Positions 42,157 to 50,909 of a stretch of DNA of 64,000 bases are shown one piece after another. The notes under the pieces are model-generated. The model did not search any database. It was not told the origin of the DNA and saw only the letters and a program-made list of their open reading frames with translations. Each line of letters begins with the position of its first letter. Within the stretch, counting starts at the first letter, position 1. The DNA comes from Desulfurivibrio sp044068515 (GTDB lineage: Bacteria; Desulfobacterota; Desulfobulbia; Desulfobulbales; Desulfurivibrionaceae). The DNA lies in NCBI RefSeq assembly GCF_044068515.1, contig NZ_JBIPKI010000001.1:247276-311275 (forward strand). The letters are read 5' to 3'. A program made the position numbers and the translations under genes.

Positions 42157-43953
42157 TTACGATTGCGCCGCCTGGTCGCGCTCGGCAAACATCTCATCCA
42201 GGTGGGTGCGGGCCAGTTCCATGTAGGGTTCCATGGTCAGGGCGATCTTGAAGTTGTGGGCCGCCTCTTCGATCCGGTTGAGCTTGCGCAGGTTGACGCC
42301 GAGATTGAAGAAATCGATGGCCGAGGCCGGCTCCAGATCGATGGCCCGGGAAAAGTGGCCGACGGCGGTCTCGTGGTCTGCCAGCTTGAAATGGCAAAAA
42401 CCCAGCAGGTTGTGGATATCCGCCCGCTCCTCGTCCAGTGCAAGCCCTTTACCCAGGACCCCGATTGCCTCCTGGTAGCGGCCCATGTCCTTCAGGCATT
42501 CTCCCATGAAGGAATAGATGTAGGGGAGGTCCTCCTCCTCGGGTTTCAGCTCCAGGGAACGGTTGAAATGGGCCAGGGCCTCTTCGAAGCGGCCCAGGTA
42601 GGCCTTTTTCTTGGCCAGGTAGAATTCTATGAAATAAGCGCCGGGCAGGATCTTTGCCATCTTTGCAAGTTGTTCGATCTGGGCGGCCGGGTCACTGATC
42701 TGCTCGTGGGCCAGCTTGGCGGCAAACAACCCGGCGTTTTTGCTCATGGAACGCTCCCGGAAGTGGGCCCCGGGCACGATGGTGTAGATCGCGGGAATTT
42801 GCAGTTGCGGGTGGCGGGTGTTGATCAACAGCACTTCCATCCCCAGCTTGTCGAGGGCGGCCAGGCAACGGTCGATCTCCACTTTCATGTTGTGGTCGCC
42901 CAGATCGGGCAGGTCGCTCAACTTGACGGTCCGGCCGGGATCGGTGATGTAGTCCACCTCGGAAAGAGAAAGGGGCTTGGGCAGGCCGCTGGCCAAGTAG
43001 TTAGACTTGCTGTGGAAATCACCGGAAAGCTGGGCCACTTCAGTGAGAGCCCGGATCAGGGCCTTGTTGGGCTCCGGGGTGGTGCCGGCGGTATAGACGA
43101 TCTCGCTGGTCTCGGGGAAAGTGGAGGGATCGATGGCCAGGGCGGCAACGGTGGGGATGCCGGTATCCAGGGAGAAATCGTTGAGATAAACCTGGATCCC
43201 GTGGCGGGTGAATTTTTGTAACAGTTCGGCGGCCACCGGATCGGTGATGGACTGGGGATCGATCCGCGGGGCCTTGATCCTTTCGCGGGTAACCACCGCG
43301 CAGACGTGGCGCTCGACGATTTCGCAGAGCCCCTGCAGAATTGCCTCTTCATAGGAGTTGCCGGCGGAAGGGCCGTTGAATTCATTGATGGCATAAAACC
43401 AGGAGTAGGGCACTAAAACCAGCTCGCCCCGGCTCAGGTTGGTGGCCCAGGCCCAGCGGATGGGGATATCGGCCAGCAGTTCGGCCAGGGTTTCCTCGCT
43501 GGTGGTCTCGTCGTGGACCGACTGGAGCAGGTATCTGAGCGGAAGCAGGGGTTGTCCCTCGGCCTGGAGTTCGGCGTAGGTGGCCCGGATGAAATTGGCC
43601 GGATTTTGCCGGAAGCTGTAAAAGCTGAAGCGCTCGATCAGCTCCATGCAGGCGCTGGCCTGGGACTGGGCCGGGGTGCAGCCCTTGCCCAACTGCTTCT
43701 TGTTGCGGATCACCTCGTAGGCTTCCCGCCCGCACACGCTGAAGTAAACCGGGATATCCAGCCGGCCGGTGTCGACCCGCTGGACATCCTTGAGAATATC
43801 GAGCTTGACCTCGGCCAGTTTCCGCTTGAGTCTGGTGATGGTTTCTTCGGGGCTGCAGACCTTGTCCTGGTCGTAGGTATAGGATTTGCGGCAGTCGTTG
43901 CAGGTGATAAGTTCGGGGATTGGTGGCCGTTGGGCGCTCTTGCTCATCAGCAT
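42157..43953 (-). CDS. YcaO-domain protein with C-terminal TPR repeats
   Basis: 598 residues. N-terminal CNDCRKSYTYDQDKVC may bind a metal. The YcaO domain (~residues 30-400) shows KGCTPAQSQASACMELIERF and EEAILQGLCEIVERHVCAVV, the two Glu/Arg-rich ATP-binding helices. YcaO enzymes phosphorylate amide backbones to form azolines or thioamides, or act with other nucleophiles. From ~residue 435 come TPR repeats (AKKKAYLGRFEEALAHFNRS, YQEAIGVLGKGLALDEERAD, HETAVGHFSRAIDLEPASAI, IEEAAHNFKIALTMEP). No precursor peptide, dehydrogenase or TfuA gene is adjacent. A JAMM peptidase follows 43 nt downstream on the same strand, suggesting one operon. Confidence 0.9.
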   Translation of the reverse strand: MLMSKSAQRPPIPELITCNDCRKSYTYDQDKVCSPEETITRLKRKLAEVKLDILKDVQRVDTGRLDIPVYFSVCGREAYEVIRNKKQLGKGCTPAQSQASACMELIERFSFYSFRQNPANFIRATYAELQAEGQPLLPLRYLLQSVHDETTSEETLAELLADIPIRWAWATNLSRGELVLVPYSWFYAINEFNGPSAGNSYEEAILQGLCEIVERHVCAVVTRERIKAPRIDPQSITDPVAAELLQKFTRHGIQVYLNDFSLDTGIPTVAALAIDPSTFPETSEIVYTAGTTPEPNKALIRALTEVAQLSGDFHSKSNYLASGLPKPLSLSEVDYITDPGRTVKLSDLPDLGDHNMKVEIDRCLAALDKLGMEVLLINTRHPQLQIPAIYTIVPGAHFRERSMSKNAGLFAAKLAHEQISDPAAQIEQLAKMAKILPGAYFIEFYLAKKKAYLGRFEEALAHFNRSLELKPEEEDLPYIYSFMGECLKDMGRYQEAIGVLGKGLALDEERADIHNLLGFCHFKLADHETAVGHFSRAIDLEPASAIDFFNLGVNLRKLNRIEEAAHNFKIALTMEPYMELARTHLDEMFAERDQAAQS

Positions 43954-44129
43954 CTTCGGGGCTCCGTAATCAATGGCTGGGGTGATTCGCTCTTGACAGA
44001 AAGACGGAGTATCGCCAAGCTGATTTCAATTGTCAAGCCTATATGATACAAAGTGGCAATATTGCGCCATGACGGGCAACCAGGGGGGGCCATTTTGAAA
44101 CCGGGCTTCATTATGTCCTGAATGGGATT

Positions 44130-45392
44130 TCAGACGTTGACTTCGACGCGGTTGCGGCCGCCGGCCTTGGCTCGGTAGAGAGCTCCATCGGCCCTGTTGA
44201 GCAGGTCCACCTCCGCCTGGTCGATGTTCCGGGGGGCTTTGGCCAACCCGGCGACGCCGAAACTGGCGCTGAGGGTCAATACCTGGCCGTCGGCCAAATT
44301 TATCCGGCAGGAGAGAATTGTCCGCCGTAGGCGTTCGGCAATCTCCCGGGCCCCGGCCGGATCGGTGTCGGGTAGGAGAACCACGAATTCCTCGCCCCCA
44401 AACCGGCTCAGAATATCGTTGGCCCGGCACTGTTCCTGAACATGGGCGGCAATCTCCCGCAGGGCTTGGTCTCCGGCTTGGTGGCCGAAGGTATCGTTGA
44501 CCTGCTTGAAGTGGTCGAGATCGAAAATGATACAGGCCAGCGGTCTGCCGTTGCGGCCCATCCGGACCAGTTCGGCATGCAGCCGCTCCAGCAGGTAGCG
44601 GCGGTTTTTCAGGCCGGTCAGCTCATCGGTGATCGCTATCTGTTGCAGTTTCTGTTCGGCCCTTTTCAGTCGCCCTCTTAAACGGTTCATCAGGCGGGAG
44701 ATGATCAGGAATAAGGCCAGAATGGAGATCAGGACCAGGCTGATGAGGACGGCCAGGTTGCGGGAGTGGGCGGCCGCGATGGCATCGATATTGAAGCGGA
44801 CACTGATGCCGCCCCTTATATCGCCTATGCGATAACCCTGGCGGGCGTGGCAGGCCAAACAGGCATCCTCAACGATCAGAGGAGCCATGTAGCGGAAATA
44901 GGTCGAAGAGTTTTGCTTTTCCCTGGTGAAAAGTTCCGGGATGCCGGTTTCGAAGGCTGCCAGTGCTTCCCCCTCGAAAGGATCAGGTTTGTTGGCCGGA
45001 TTGATGGGATTGAGGCTCGTCACGTTGAACTGGAAGCTGCCCTCCTGCGCGACGATTTCCGAGATTTCCCGCACCATCAGGGCCGGGTTTTTCTTGGTGT
45101 AGATCCGACCGTCGGCGGTTTCCAGGTCGGGATCTTCAAGATAGGGATTGGAGATCATCCCCGGGGTTTTCAAAACATAGACCCCCCCGTGGTTGGCGTT
45201 CCATTTTCTGGTAATAACGATCGCTTCGACGATGGAACGGGCCCGATTTTGCAGCTCCTGTTCAAGGGCTTGCCGGTTATTGAGAAAGATGCCGAGATAA
45301 ATCGCGGCGATAAACCCTAACATAATCAGGACCAGATTGAGGAAAAAAGAGGTCAGGGCTTTATCGGCGATTCTTTTCATTGGAGTAATCAA
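44130..45392 (-). CDS. diguanylate cyclase with periplasmic heme-c (Tll0287-like/DUF3365) sensor
   Basis: 420 residues. TM1 (FFLNLVLIMLGFIAAIYLGI), periplasmic DUF3365-type domain with RSIVEAIVITRKWNANHGGV and the heme motif CLACH at 178-182 followed by GYRIGDIRGGISVRF, TM2 (NLAVLISLVLISILALFLII), a coiled linker, and a GGDEF domain. Active site GGEEF at 332-336 and inhibitory I-site RAND (323-326) are intact, so it should make and sense c-di-GMP. Likely a redox- or ligand-gated c-di-GMP synthase. Stands alone before a 763-nt gap. Confidence 0.9.
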   Translation of the reverse strand: MITPMKRIADKALTSFFLNLVLIMLGFIAAIYLGIFLNNRQALEQELQNRARSIVEAIVITRKWNANHGGVYVLKTPGMISNPYLEDPDLETADGRIYTKKNPALMVREISEIVAQEGSFQFNVTSLNPINPANKPDPFEGEALAAFETGIPELFTREKQNSSTYFRYMAPLIVEDACLACHARQGYRIGDIRGGISVRFNIDAIAAAHSRNLAVLISLVLISILALFLIISRLMNRLRGRLKRAEQKLQQIAITDELTGLKNRRYLLERLHAELVRMGRNGRPLACIIFDLDHFKQVNDTFGHQAGDQALREIAAHVQEQCRANDILSRFGGEEFVVLLPDTDPAGAREIAERLRRTILSCRINLADGQVLTLSASFGVAGLAKAPRNIDQAEVDLLNRADGALYRAKAGGRNRVEVNV

Positions 45393-46155
45393 AGCGATAT
45401 CATTAATTAAAGAGGCTATGGGCTGAATAATCCGGCATCCGTCGGCCAGGCCATGGATTTTGCCGGACTTTTAATATACAATCAGCACCGGCCAGCTTTA
45501 TTGAGTTTAATTATTACTTTTATCAAATGTTGTCAATAAGGGAAGTCATCGCCGTGGAGCTGTGGCATTGTTGAGCAGGGCGTTCCGAGTCTTCTGTTTG
45601 TCAGTATGATGGCCGGGCTCCAGGGGGGGGAAGGGGCTGGATGTAGTCAATAAAAGTCATGTGTCCGGCTCAATAGTAAATTGGCCTACTCTGGGTCCGG
45701 GGCAAAAGCACAGATTTATGGCAGGCATCCAGTCGCCGCCCCCGGTTGGGATAATTTTATGGCGACTTGATATTAAAAGGGACGAAGAAGGCTGCTTTGC
45801 CGCCGGCACCAGCCCCTCATTTTAATGGTAGGGTCGGGCCTGGAAGTCTTCTCCCGGCCGCTTATTTTTGTTTGACAACTCCACCTCCGGCCGTTAGAAG
45901 AAGCGGATGATCAATCTGTAGGCCAGGGATCGAGGAGGGATAACTTTGATTGGCTCCTGAAACTGAACAGGGGCGGAAACGGTACCTCGACTGCCTCCCT
46001 CGGGGCTTAATTTCGTTCAGTGAGCCTGATATTCTGCTATAATAAAAAAATACTGGTTGGTGGAACTTCTTCGGTCTGTCGACCTTCCTGGAGCAGACCT
46101 CCCTTTAATGCGGCGGGTCTCTCAACCCTAGCCTCCACCGGGAGTACACCTCAGG
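45393..46155. other. 763-nt intergenic region
   Basis: No protein, tRNA or known riboswitch was recognised. Contains a fair promoter on the plus strand (TTGACA at 45872-45877, 17-nt spacer, TAGAAG at 45895-45900) and a perfect TATAAT at 46038-46043 with a weak -35, the likely promoter for the PAS gene with a ~105-nt leader. A GAGGAGGGA Shine-Dalgarno-like stretch at 45932 is followed by only a 4-codon frame. The length is unusual for this window. Confidence 0.5.
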
Positions 46156-46758
46156 ATGAACCCCAAGGCCGAGGAGAGTTTTTTCAAGACCATCGTTGAT
46201 GCTTTTCCCTCGCCGGTGTTCGTTATGGACAGGAGCGTCCGGATTCTTGCCCATAACGCCGCCGCGGCCCGGATGCTGACCATGGATATAAATTACATTC
46301 CGCAGGAACGCGCCGGGACAGTCCTGCACTGCATCCACTCAACGGAAACCCCGGACGGTTGCGGCTACGCTCCCTCATGCCGGGGTTGCGTGGTGCGTCA
46401 ATCGGTAGGCAGGTCCTTTCAGGGCCAGCAGATCGTGCGGGAACGGGTGAAGATGGAGTTAATGGGGACAGACGGCGAGATCAAGGAGCGTTACCTGATG
46501 GTGACCACCTCCCTTTTCGGCTATGGCGATCAGGAGCTGGTCCTGTTGATCATCGAGGATATCAGCGAACTGCTCAAGGCCATGCTGCCGATCTGCTGCC
46601 ATTGCAAGAAGATCCGCGGTGAGGCGGCCCATTGGCATCCCATGGAGGCCTATTTTATGGAGCACCATAATATCCAGTTCAGCCATGGCATCTGCCCCGA
46701 TTGCGCCAGGAAGTATTATCCCGAGATCTACCATAACCGCGGCCTGCCGGCCAAGTAG
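46156..46758 (+). CDS. PAS-domain protein with C-terminal Cys-rich module
   Basis: 200 residues. A PAS domain (VDAFPSPVFVMDRSVRILAH) is interrupted by HCIHSTETPDGCGYAPSC and CRGCVVRQ, as in PAS sensors with extra Cys. It ends with LPICCHCKKIRGEAAHW and FSHGICPDCARKYYPEIYHN, the CxxCKKIR...HGxCPxC module found at the C-terminus of many Desulfobacterota/Geobacter signalling proteins. That module has two CxxC pairs, probably a zinc or redox site. No kinase or output domain is attached. TATAAT lies ~115 nt upstream. Confidence 0.85.
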   Translation: MNPKAEESFFKTIVDAFPSPVFVMDRSVRILAHNAAAARMLTMDINYIPQERAGTVLHCIHSTETPDGCGYAPSCRGCVVRQSVGRSFQGQQIVRERVKMELMGTDGEIKERYLMVTTSLFGYGDQELVLLIIEDISELLKAMLPICCHCKKIRGEAAHWHPMEAYFMEHHNIQFSHGICPDCARKYYPEIYHNRGLPAK

Positions 46759-46761
46759 GCT

Positions 46762-46977
46762 TTACCCCGAATCATTGCCTGGCCTCCGGCCTGTTTTCCC
46801 TTTTGCTTGCCGGCGCCGGGCGCTTTTGGCCTCGAGGGCGGCCAGGCGTTCCTCCAGTTCCTCGCTGAGTCTGACCTTGCCTTCGAGTACACAGCCGCGC
46901 CGGCCGGGGATGCAGTCGGCATGGAGTTTCCGGCACTGGTTGAGATTGAAATCGTAGTTGCGGCAGGAAAAAGTCAT
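46762..46977 (-). CDS. small conserved-looking cysteine protein, unknown function
   Basis: 71 residues, not formally identified. N-terminal MTFSCRNYDFNLNQCRKLHA and DCIPGRRGCVLEGKV give four cysteines spaced C-x9-C-x6-C-x6-C, followed by a charged helix (LSEELEERLAALEAK) and a basic tail. The sequence looks like a metal-binding knot plus helix rather than a shadow frame: cysteines and the acidic helix are coherent, and no other gene uses this stretch. It is last in the minus-strand run below the CPA2 gene. Could bind iron-sulfur or zinc; not demonstrated. Confidence 0.6.
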   Translation of the reverse strand: MTFSCRNYDFNLNQCRKLHADCIPGRRGCVLEGKVRLSEELEERLAALEAKSARRRQAKGKTGRRPGNDSG

Positions 46978-47053
46978 AAGCTGAATTCCGTTTTGGCGGT
47001 TGCCGGTCCGGCTTTGGCAAGCTGTCCGGGGCGGTGGGCTTTGATAATCTGGC

Positions 47054-48691
47054 TCAGGGTTCCTTGCTCCATTTTTGCCGGGGAATGCCGCCGGTCATTT
47101 CCGCCAGCAGGGGCTCCACCTGGGCGGCGAAGCCGGCTCCGGCGCCTTCGTAAAGATTGAAGGCAACCTGGGCTCCGGCCTCCTCCAGTTCATAGGCCTC
47201 GTCGGGGAACTGGGCCAGAGCGGCGATAAAGCCGCTAAAGCCGGTCTCCTTCAGCTGGCGCAGGGCATAGAGGTTGGCATGGTGTTCGGGCATGGCCAGC
47301 AGGACCATGCGCAACCGGCCGTGGCGGGTGCGGGCCCAGAATTCGGGATCGGTGGCGTCGCCGTGGACTACCCGACGGCCCTTGGCGTGGTGATCGACGA
47401 CCTTGTTGGCGTTGCTTTCCACCCCCACCACCAGATCCCCGAAATCTCCGCTGATAAAATCGTAAGCCCCGCTGCCTACCCGACCCATGCCGAAAATGGC
47501 CACCACCGACTCCCCCAGATCGATAATAGTCTCTTCCGGGTGGCGAATTTCCCCTTCGTAGCGTTTAAGATAAGCACGGCCGAAGTTGAAAAGCTTGTAA
47601 GAAATCTGGTTCAAGGGGGCCGCAGCCACGAAGGAGATGGACAGGGCGATGGCGATGATCAGCATCCAGGAGGAGTCCATCCAGCCGTTGCTGACCCCCA
47701 CCGCCCCAACGATGAGGCCGAATTCACTGTAGTTGGCCAGGCTGAGGGAGGCGAGAAAGGACGAGCGGGCCCGCATCCGCAGCCGGGTGAGCAAGAGAAA
47801 AAAGAGGGCCACCTTGAGGGGAACCAGCAGGACCAGGAAAAAGGCGATGCCCAGATCATGCCAGGTGGGCAGGCCGGCCAGGCCGATCTGGACGAAGAAG
47901 CCCACCAGGAAAAGCTCCTTGAGACTGAAAAGATTGTCGGCGATCTCCGAGGCCCGCTTGTTGTTGGCCAGCAGCATCCCGATGACCAGGGCGCCGAGAT
48001 CGGGCTTGAGTCCAACCAGGTCGAAAGAGGCCACCCCGATGGCCAGGGCGGCGAAGAGGCCGAACATCGGCAGCAACTCACCGTGGCCGCAGCGGTTGAG
48101 AATATAATAGATGCCCGGACGAACCAGGACCAGGGCAACCAGCAAGGGCAACGCCCAGAGCGAAGGCAGCTTACCGGTGGAAGCGGTGAGAAAAAGGACG
48201 GCGAACACGTCCTGCATGATCAGGATGCCGATAGCGGTGCGGCCGTGCAGGGAGAGCATTTCCCCCTTCTCTTCGAGGATCTTCACCGCGAAGACGGTGG
48301 AAGAAAAGCAGAGGGCGAAGCCGATCAGCAGGGCCCGGCCCAGATCGAGGCCGGCAAAGGCCTGAATGCCCAAGAGGCCCAAGAGGGTGAAGGCTAGCCC
48401 GAAGACCAGCACGGTGATCAGGGCGTGGCCCGTGGCCCCGGCCCAGACTTCGGGCCGGGTCAGGTTTTTGATCTTGAGCTTGAGCCCGATGGTAAAGAGC
48501 AGCAGGGTAACACCGAGGTCGGCGACTATTTCGATGGAGCTGTCGGACTCGACGCCGAAGGCATTGAAGAGAAAGCCGGCAACCAGAAAGCCCACCAGGG
48601 GAGGCAGCCCCACCTGGCGGGCGATGAAACCCAGGAGAAAGGCGACGGAAAGCGTAACCGGGTAAGCGGAGAGGACGGAGATAGGTTCCAT
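47054..48691 (-). CDS. CPA2-type cation:proton antiporter with TrkA-N domain (KefB-like)
   Basis: 545 residues. About 12 membrane helices of the CPA2 family, beginning FLLGFIARQVGLPPLVGFLV with VGLPPLVGFLVAGFLFN, SSTVFAVKILEEKGE and GILIMQDVFAVLF (the conserved ion-binding Asp). From ~residue 400 a RCK/TrkA-N domain (VVAIFGMGRVGSGAYDF with nucleotide-binding GMGRVG, and VHGDATDPEFW). Exchanges K+ or Na+ for H+ under nucleotide control. In the minus-strand cluster with ftsB and tatC. Confidence 0.92.
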   Translation of the reverse strand: MEPISVLSAYPVTLSVAFLLGFIARQVGLPPLVGFLVAGFLFNAFGVESDSSIEIVADLGVTLLLFTIGLKLKIKNLTRPEVWAGATGHALITVLVFGLAFTLLGLLGIQAFAGLDLGRALLIGFALCFSSTVFAVKILEEKGEMLSLHGRTAIGILIMQDVFAVLFLTASTGKLPSLWALPLLVALVLVRPGIYYILNRCGHGELLPMFGLFAALAIGVASFDLVGLKPDLGALVIGMLLANNKRASEIADNLFSLKELFLVGFFVQIGLAGLPTWHDLGIAFFLVLLVPLKVALFFLLLTRLRMRARSSFLASLSLANYSEFGLIVGAVGVSNGWMDSSWMLIIAIALSISFVAAAPLNQISYKLFNFGRAYLKRYEGEIRHPEETIIDLGESVVAIFGMGRVGSGAYDFISGDFGDLVVGVESNANKVVDHHAKGRRVVHGDATDPEFWARTRHGRLRMVLLAMPEHHANLYALRQLKETGFSGFIAALAQFPDEAYELEEAGAQVAFNLYEGAGAGFAAQVEPLLAEMTGGIPRQKWSKEP

Positions 48692-48743
48692 GAGGTAGAT
48701 TGTTTAAGGTTACCCGGGGCCCGGGCCGGAAATTACGGGGCGA

Positions 48744-49049
48744 TCAGGGCCGCGAGCGGCGGAAGTCGAAGAGGATTTCATTTTCCTTGAGCAGGCCGTA
48801 TTCCCGCCGGGCTACTTCTTCGATATAGGCGGGATCGTTTTGCAGCCGGGTGATTTCCGTCAGCAGTTCGCGGTTTTGGGCTTCCAGGCGCTGGCTATCG
48901 GCCCGCAGTTCTTTCAGTTCCCCGCTAACCTTGGCATAGCGCCAGAGTCCGTAGGGGCTCAGCAGCAGCCAAAGGGCCAGCAGGGCCAGGAACAACAGGG
49001 CCGGTCTTTTTAAGGGCTTTCTGCTCTTATGCTGGTAAAGACTCCGCAT
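48744..49049 (-). CDS. ftsB: FtsB/DivIC-family septum formation initiator
   Basis: 101 residues: short basic N-terminus, one TM helix (ALLFLALLALWLLLSPYGLW), a coiled coil (VSGELKELRADSQRLEAQNR to ITRLQND) and the family end YIEEVARREYGLLKENEILF. FtsB, with FtsL and FtsQ, activates the septal wall synthase. Neighbours are tatC upstream and the CPA2 antiporter downstream, not enolase as in E. coli. Confidence 0.9.
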   Translation of the reverse strand: MRSLYQHKSRKPLKRPALLFLALLALWLLLSPYGLWRYAKVSGELKELRADSQRLEAQNRELLTEITRLQNDPAYIEEVARREYGLLKENEILFDFRRSRP

Positions 49050-49218
49050 GGTTTTTATATACCTGCGTCATCCGGTGGTCGCAATGGTAAAGGTGGGCCG
49101 GAGCACGCCCCGGAGCCGATCAGGGGGGGCCATCGCGACGGTAGAGCGGTGATAAGGGCCGGGCCGGTCCTCGGTCCCGGTGCTGAAACCCGGCCAGGGG
49201 GCGTAATGCCCCGGGCAA

Positions 49219-49920
49219 TCATTCAATTTTCAACAGCTTGATAATGATGATCCCCGACTCATAGAGCAGGTACATCGGTCCGGCCATGAAGGAAAGATTG
49301 ACCACGTCCGGGGTCGGGGTGATCAAGGCGGCGATGATGGTGATAATCAACACCGCGTAGCCCCGGCCGCTTTCGAATTTGCGCCGCGAACAGAGCCTGG
49401 TCTTGGCCCCGAAAATCATGAAGATCGGCAGCATGGCGATAAAGCCGAAGGCCAGCACGAAAACGGTGACGAAGGAGACGAATTTGCCCACCGCGATCAC
49501 CGCCTGCAACTCTTCGGACTGGTAGCCCAGGAGAAAGTTGACCCCCAGGGGCAGAGTGACGAAAAAACAGAACATGGTGCCGCCATAGAAGAGCAGGCAG
49601 CAAAAGCCCACGAACCAGGCCCGAGTGGTCCGGGTCAGGCCGAAGGGTCCGGCCATCGCTTTCCAGAACCAGTAAGTAAAAAAAGGCACCAGGCTGAAAA
49701 GGGCCAACCCCACGGCCAGGCGAACCTGGGCCAGGAAGGGGTCGCTGACCGTGAAAAAAGCCAGTTCCTGGCCGAGATGAGCCTGGAAGAAACGTAAAAT
49801 TTGGGGGGCAACGAAGGTGAAGGCGACGGTGGCCGCAACCAGGGCCAGCCCCAGGTAATAAGCGGGGCTGCGCAGTTCCCTGATGATTCGCGCCAGGGGA
49901 TGACCTTGCCGTCGTGTCAT
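49219..49920 (-). CDS. tatC: TatC-like twin-arginine translocase subunit
   Basis: 233 residues with six predicted membrane helices. TatC signatures: the helix FSLVPFFTYWFWKAMAGPFG after TM2 and the C-terminal AALITPTPDVVNLSFMAGPM plus YLLYESGIII. It is divergent: the N-terminal EHLEELR amphipathic segment that recognises the twin-arginine peptide is reduced to RIIRELRS, and the conserved acidic residue after PGL in the first cytoplasmic loop is not seen (GPFGLTRTTRAWF). It starts 6 nt after purQ. tatA lies at 63669, away from it. Tat substrates in the window include the 4Fe-4S protein at 16851. Confidence 0.85.
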   Translation of the reverse strand: MTRRQGHPLARIIRELRSPAYYLGLALVAATVAFTFVAPQILRFFQAHLGQELAFFTVSDPFLAQVRLAVGLALFSLVPFFTYWFWKAMAGPFGLTRTTRAWFVGFCCLLFYGGTMFCFFVTLPLGVNFLLGYQSEELQAVIAVGKFVSFVTVFVLAFGFIAMLPIFMIFGAKTRLCSRRKFESGRGYAVLIITIIAALITPTPDVVNLSFMAGPMYLLYESGIIIIKLLKIE

Positions 49921-49926
49921 AGCGGG

Positions 49927-50754
49927 CTAGAGCAGGTGGGCCCGGATGAAATTGACGCCGTTGCGGAAGAGCAGCACCCCCTGGCCTTCTTCCGGGAGTT
50001 CCTCCCGGGTCCAGCGGGGGTGGTTGGTGCGATGGAGAAAGGCTTCCGGATGGGGCATCAGACCGAAAAGCCGCCCGCTGGGATCGCAGATCCCGGCAAT
50101 GCCGGCCGGTGATCCGTTGGGATTCCAGGGGTATTCCTGGGTGGCCTCGCCGCTCCGGGGATCGGCGTAGCGCAGAGCCACCAGCTTATTATCCTCCAAA
50201 CGGCGCAGCACCTCCTCGTCGGCGGTTACGAACTTGCCTTCGCCGTGGCGGATCGGAAAATAGAGTCGATCGATTCCCCGGGTGAAAACACAGGGGCTGT
50301 CCTGCTCCACCCGCAGGTGAACCCAGCGGTCTTCGAAGCGGCTGGAGTCGTTGTGGATCAGGCTGACCTGGCGCAGATCGTAACGCTGCTCGAAGCCGGG
50401 GAGCATGCCCATCTTGACCATCAACTGAAAGCCGTTGCAAACCCCGATAATCAGTTTGCCGGCCCCGATGAAGCGCTTAAGTTGTTCCCGCAACGGTTCA
50501 CCCTCGGGCTCGACGGTGGCATAGCGCCAGCGGTGGGCCCCGGCCTGGCCGGCCCCGAGATCGTCGCCGTCAAGAAAGCCGCCGGGCAGGTTGAGCAGGT
50601 GGTAGTCGTCGAGGCGATACTGGCCGCTGAGCAGTTCGCTCATGTGGGCGATATCCACCTGGTCGGCCCCCCCCAACCGGCAGGCCTGGGCCATTTCCGT
50701 TTCGCAGTTGGTGCCGTAGCCGGTGATGACAATGGCCTTGACCTTCTTGCCCAT
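49927..50754 (-). CDS. purQ: phosphoribosylformylglycinamidine synthase, glutaminase subunit
   Basis: 275 residues. Class I glutamine amidotransferase: start VKAIVITGYGTNCETE, nucleophile Cys in IIGVCNGFQLM, and catalytic His-Glu in GLMPHPEAFLHR. Slightly longer than Bacillus PurQ (~227). Supplies NH3 for the fourth step of purine biosynthesis with PurL/PurS, which are not in the window. tatC follows 6 nt downstream. Confidence 0.92.
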   Translation of the reverse strand: MGKKVKAIVITGYGTNCETEMAQACRLGGADQVDIAHMSELLSGQYRLDDYHLLNLPGGFLDGDDLGAGQAGAHRWRYATVEPEGEPLREQLKRFIGAGKLIIGVCNGFQLMVKMGMLPGFEQRYDLRQVSLIHNDSSRFEDRWVHLRVEQDSPCVFTRGIDRLYFPIRHGEGKFVTADEEVLRRLEDNKLVALRYADPRSGEATQEYPWNPNGSPAGIAGICDPSGRLFGLMPHPEAFLHRTNHPRWTREELPEEGQGVLLFRNGVNFIRAHLL

Positions 50755-50909
50755 AATCTCCGCTCCTCTTCCGCTGTCTCGGACCGTTTGTTATGGCCCA
50801 CCAAGAAAAATTCAGAAAAAATTTCAATAAAACCGTATGCCCGGCAGGCGAGCAACAGGATCAATCTCAACTGCCGGCGCAGCTGCGGCTGGCCTGAGCG
50901 TCCGGGAGC

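Noticed and set aside
45781..45900. GGCAAAGC-like string read on the minus strand as a possible c-di-GMP riboswitch
   Set aside because: Only the short string resembles the GEMM motif; the required paired regions and tetraloop receptor are absent.
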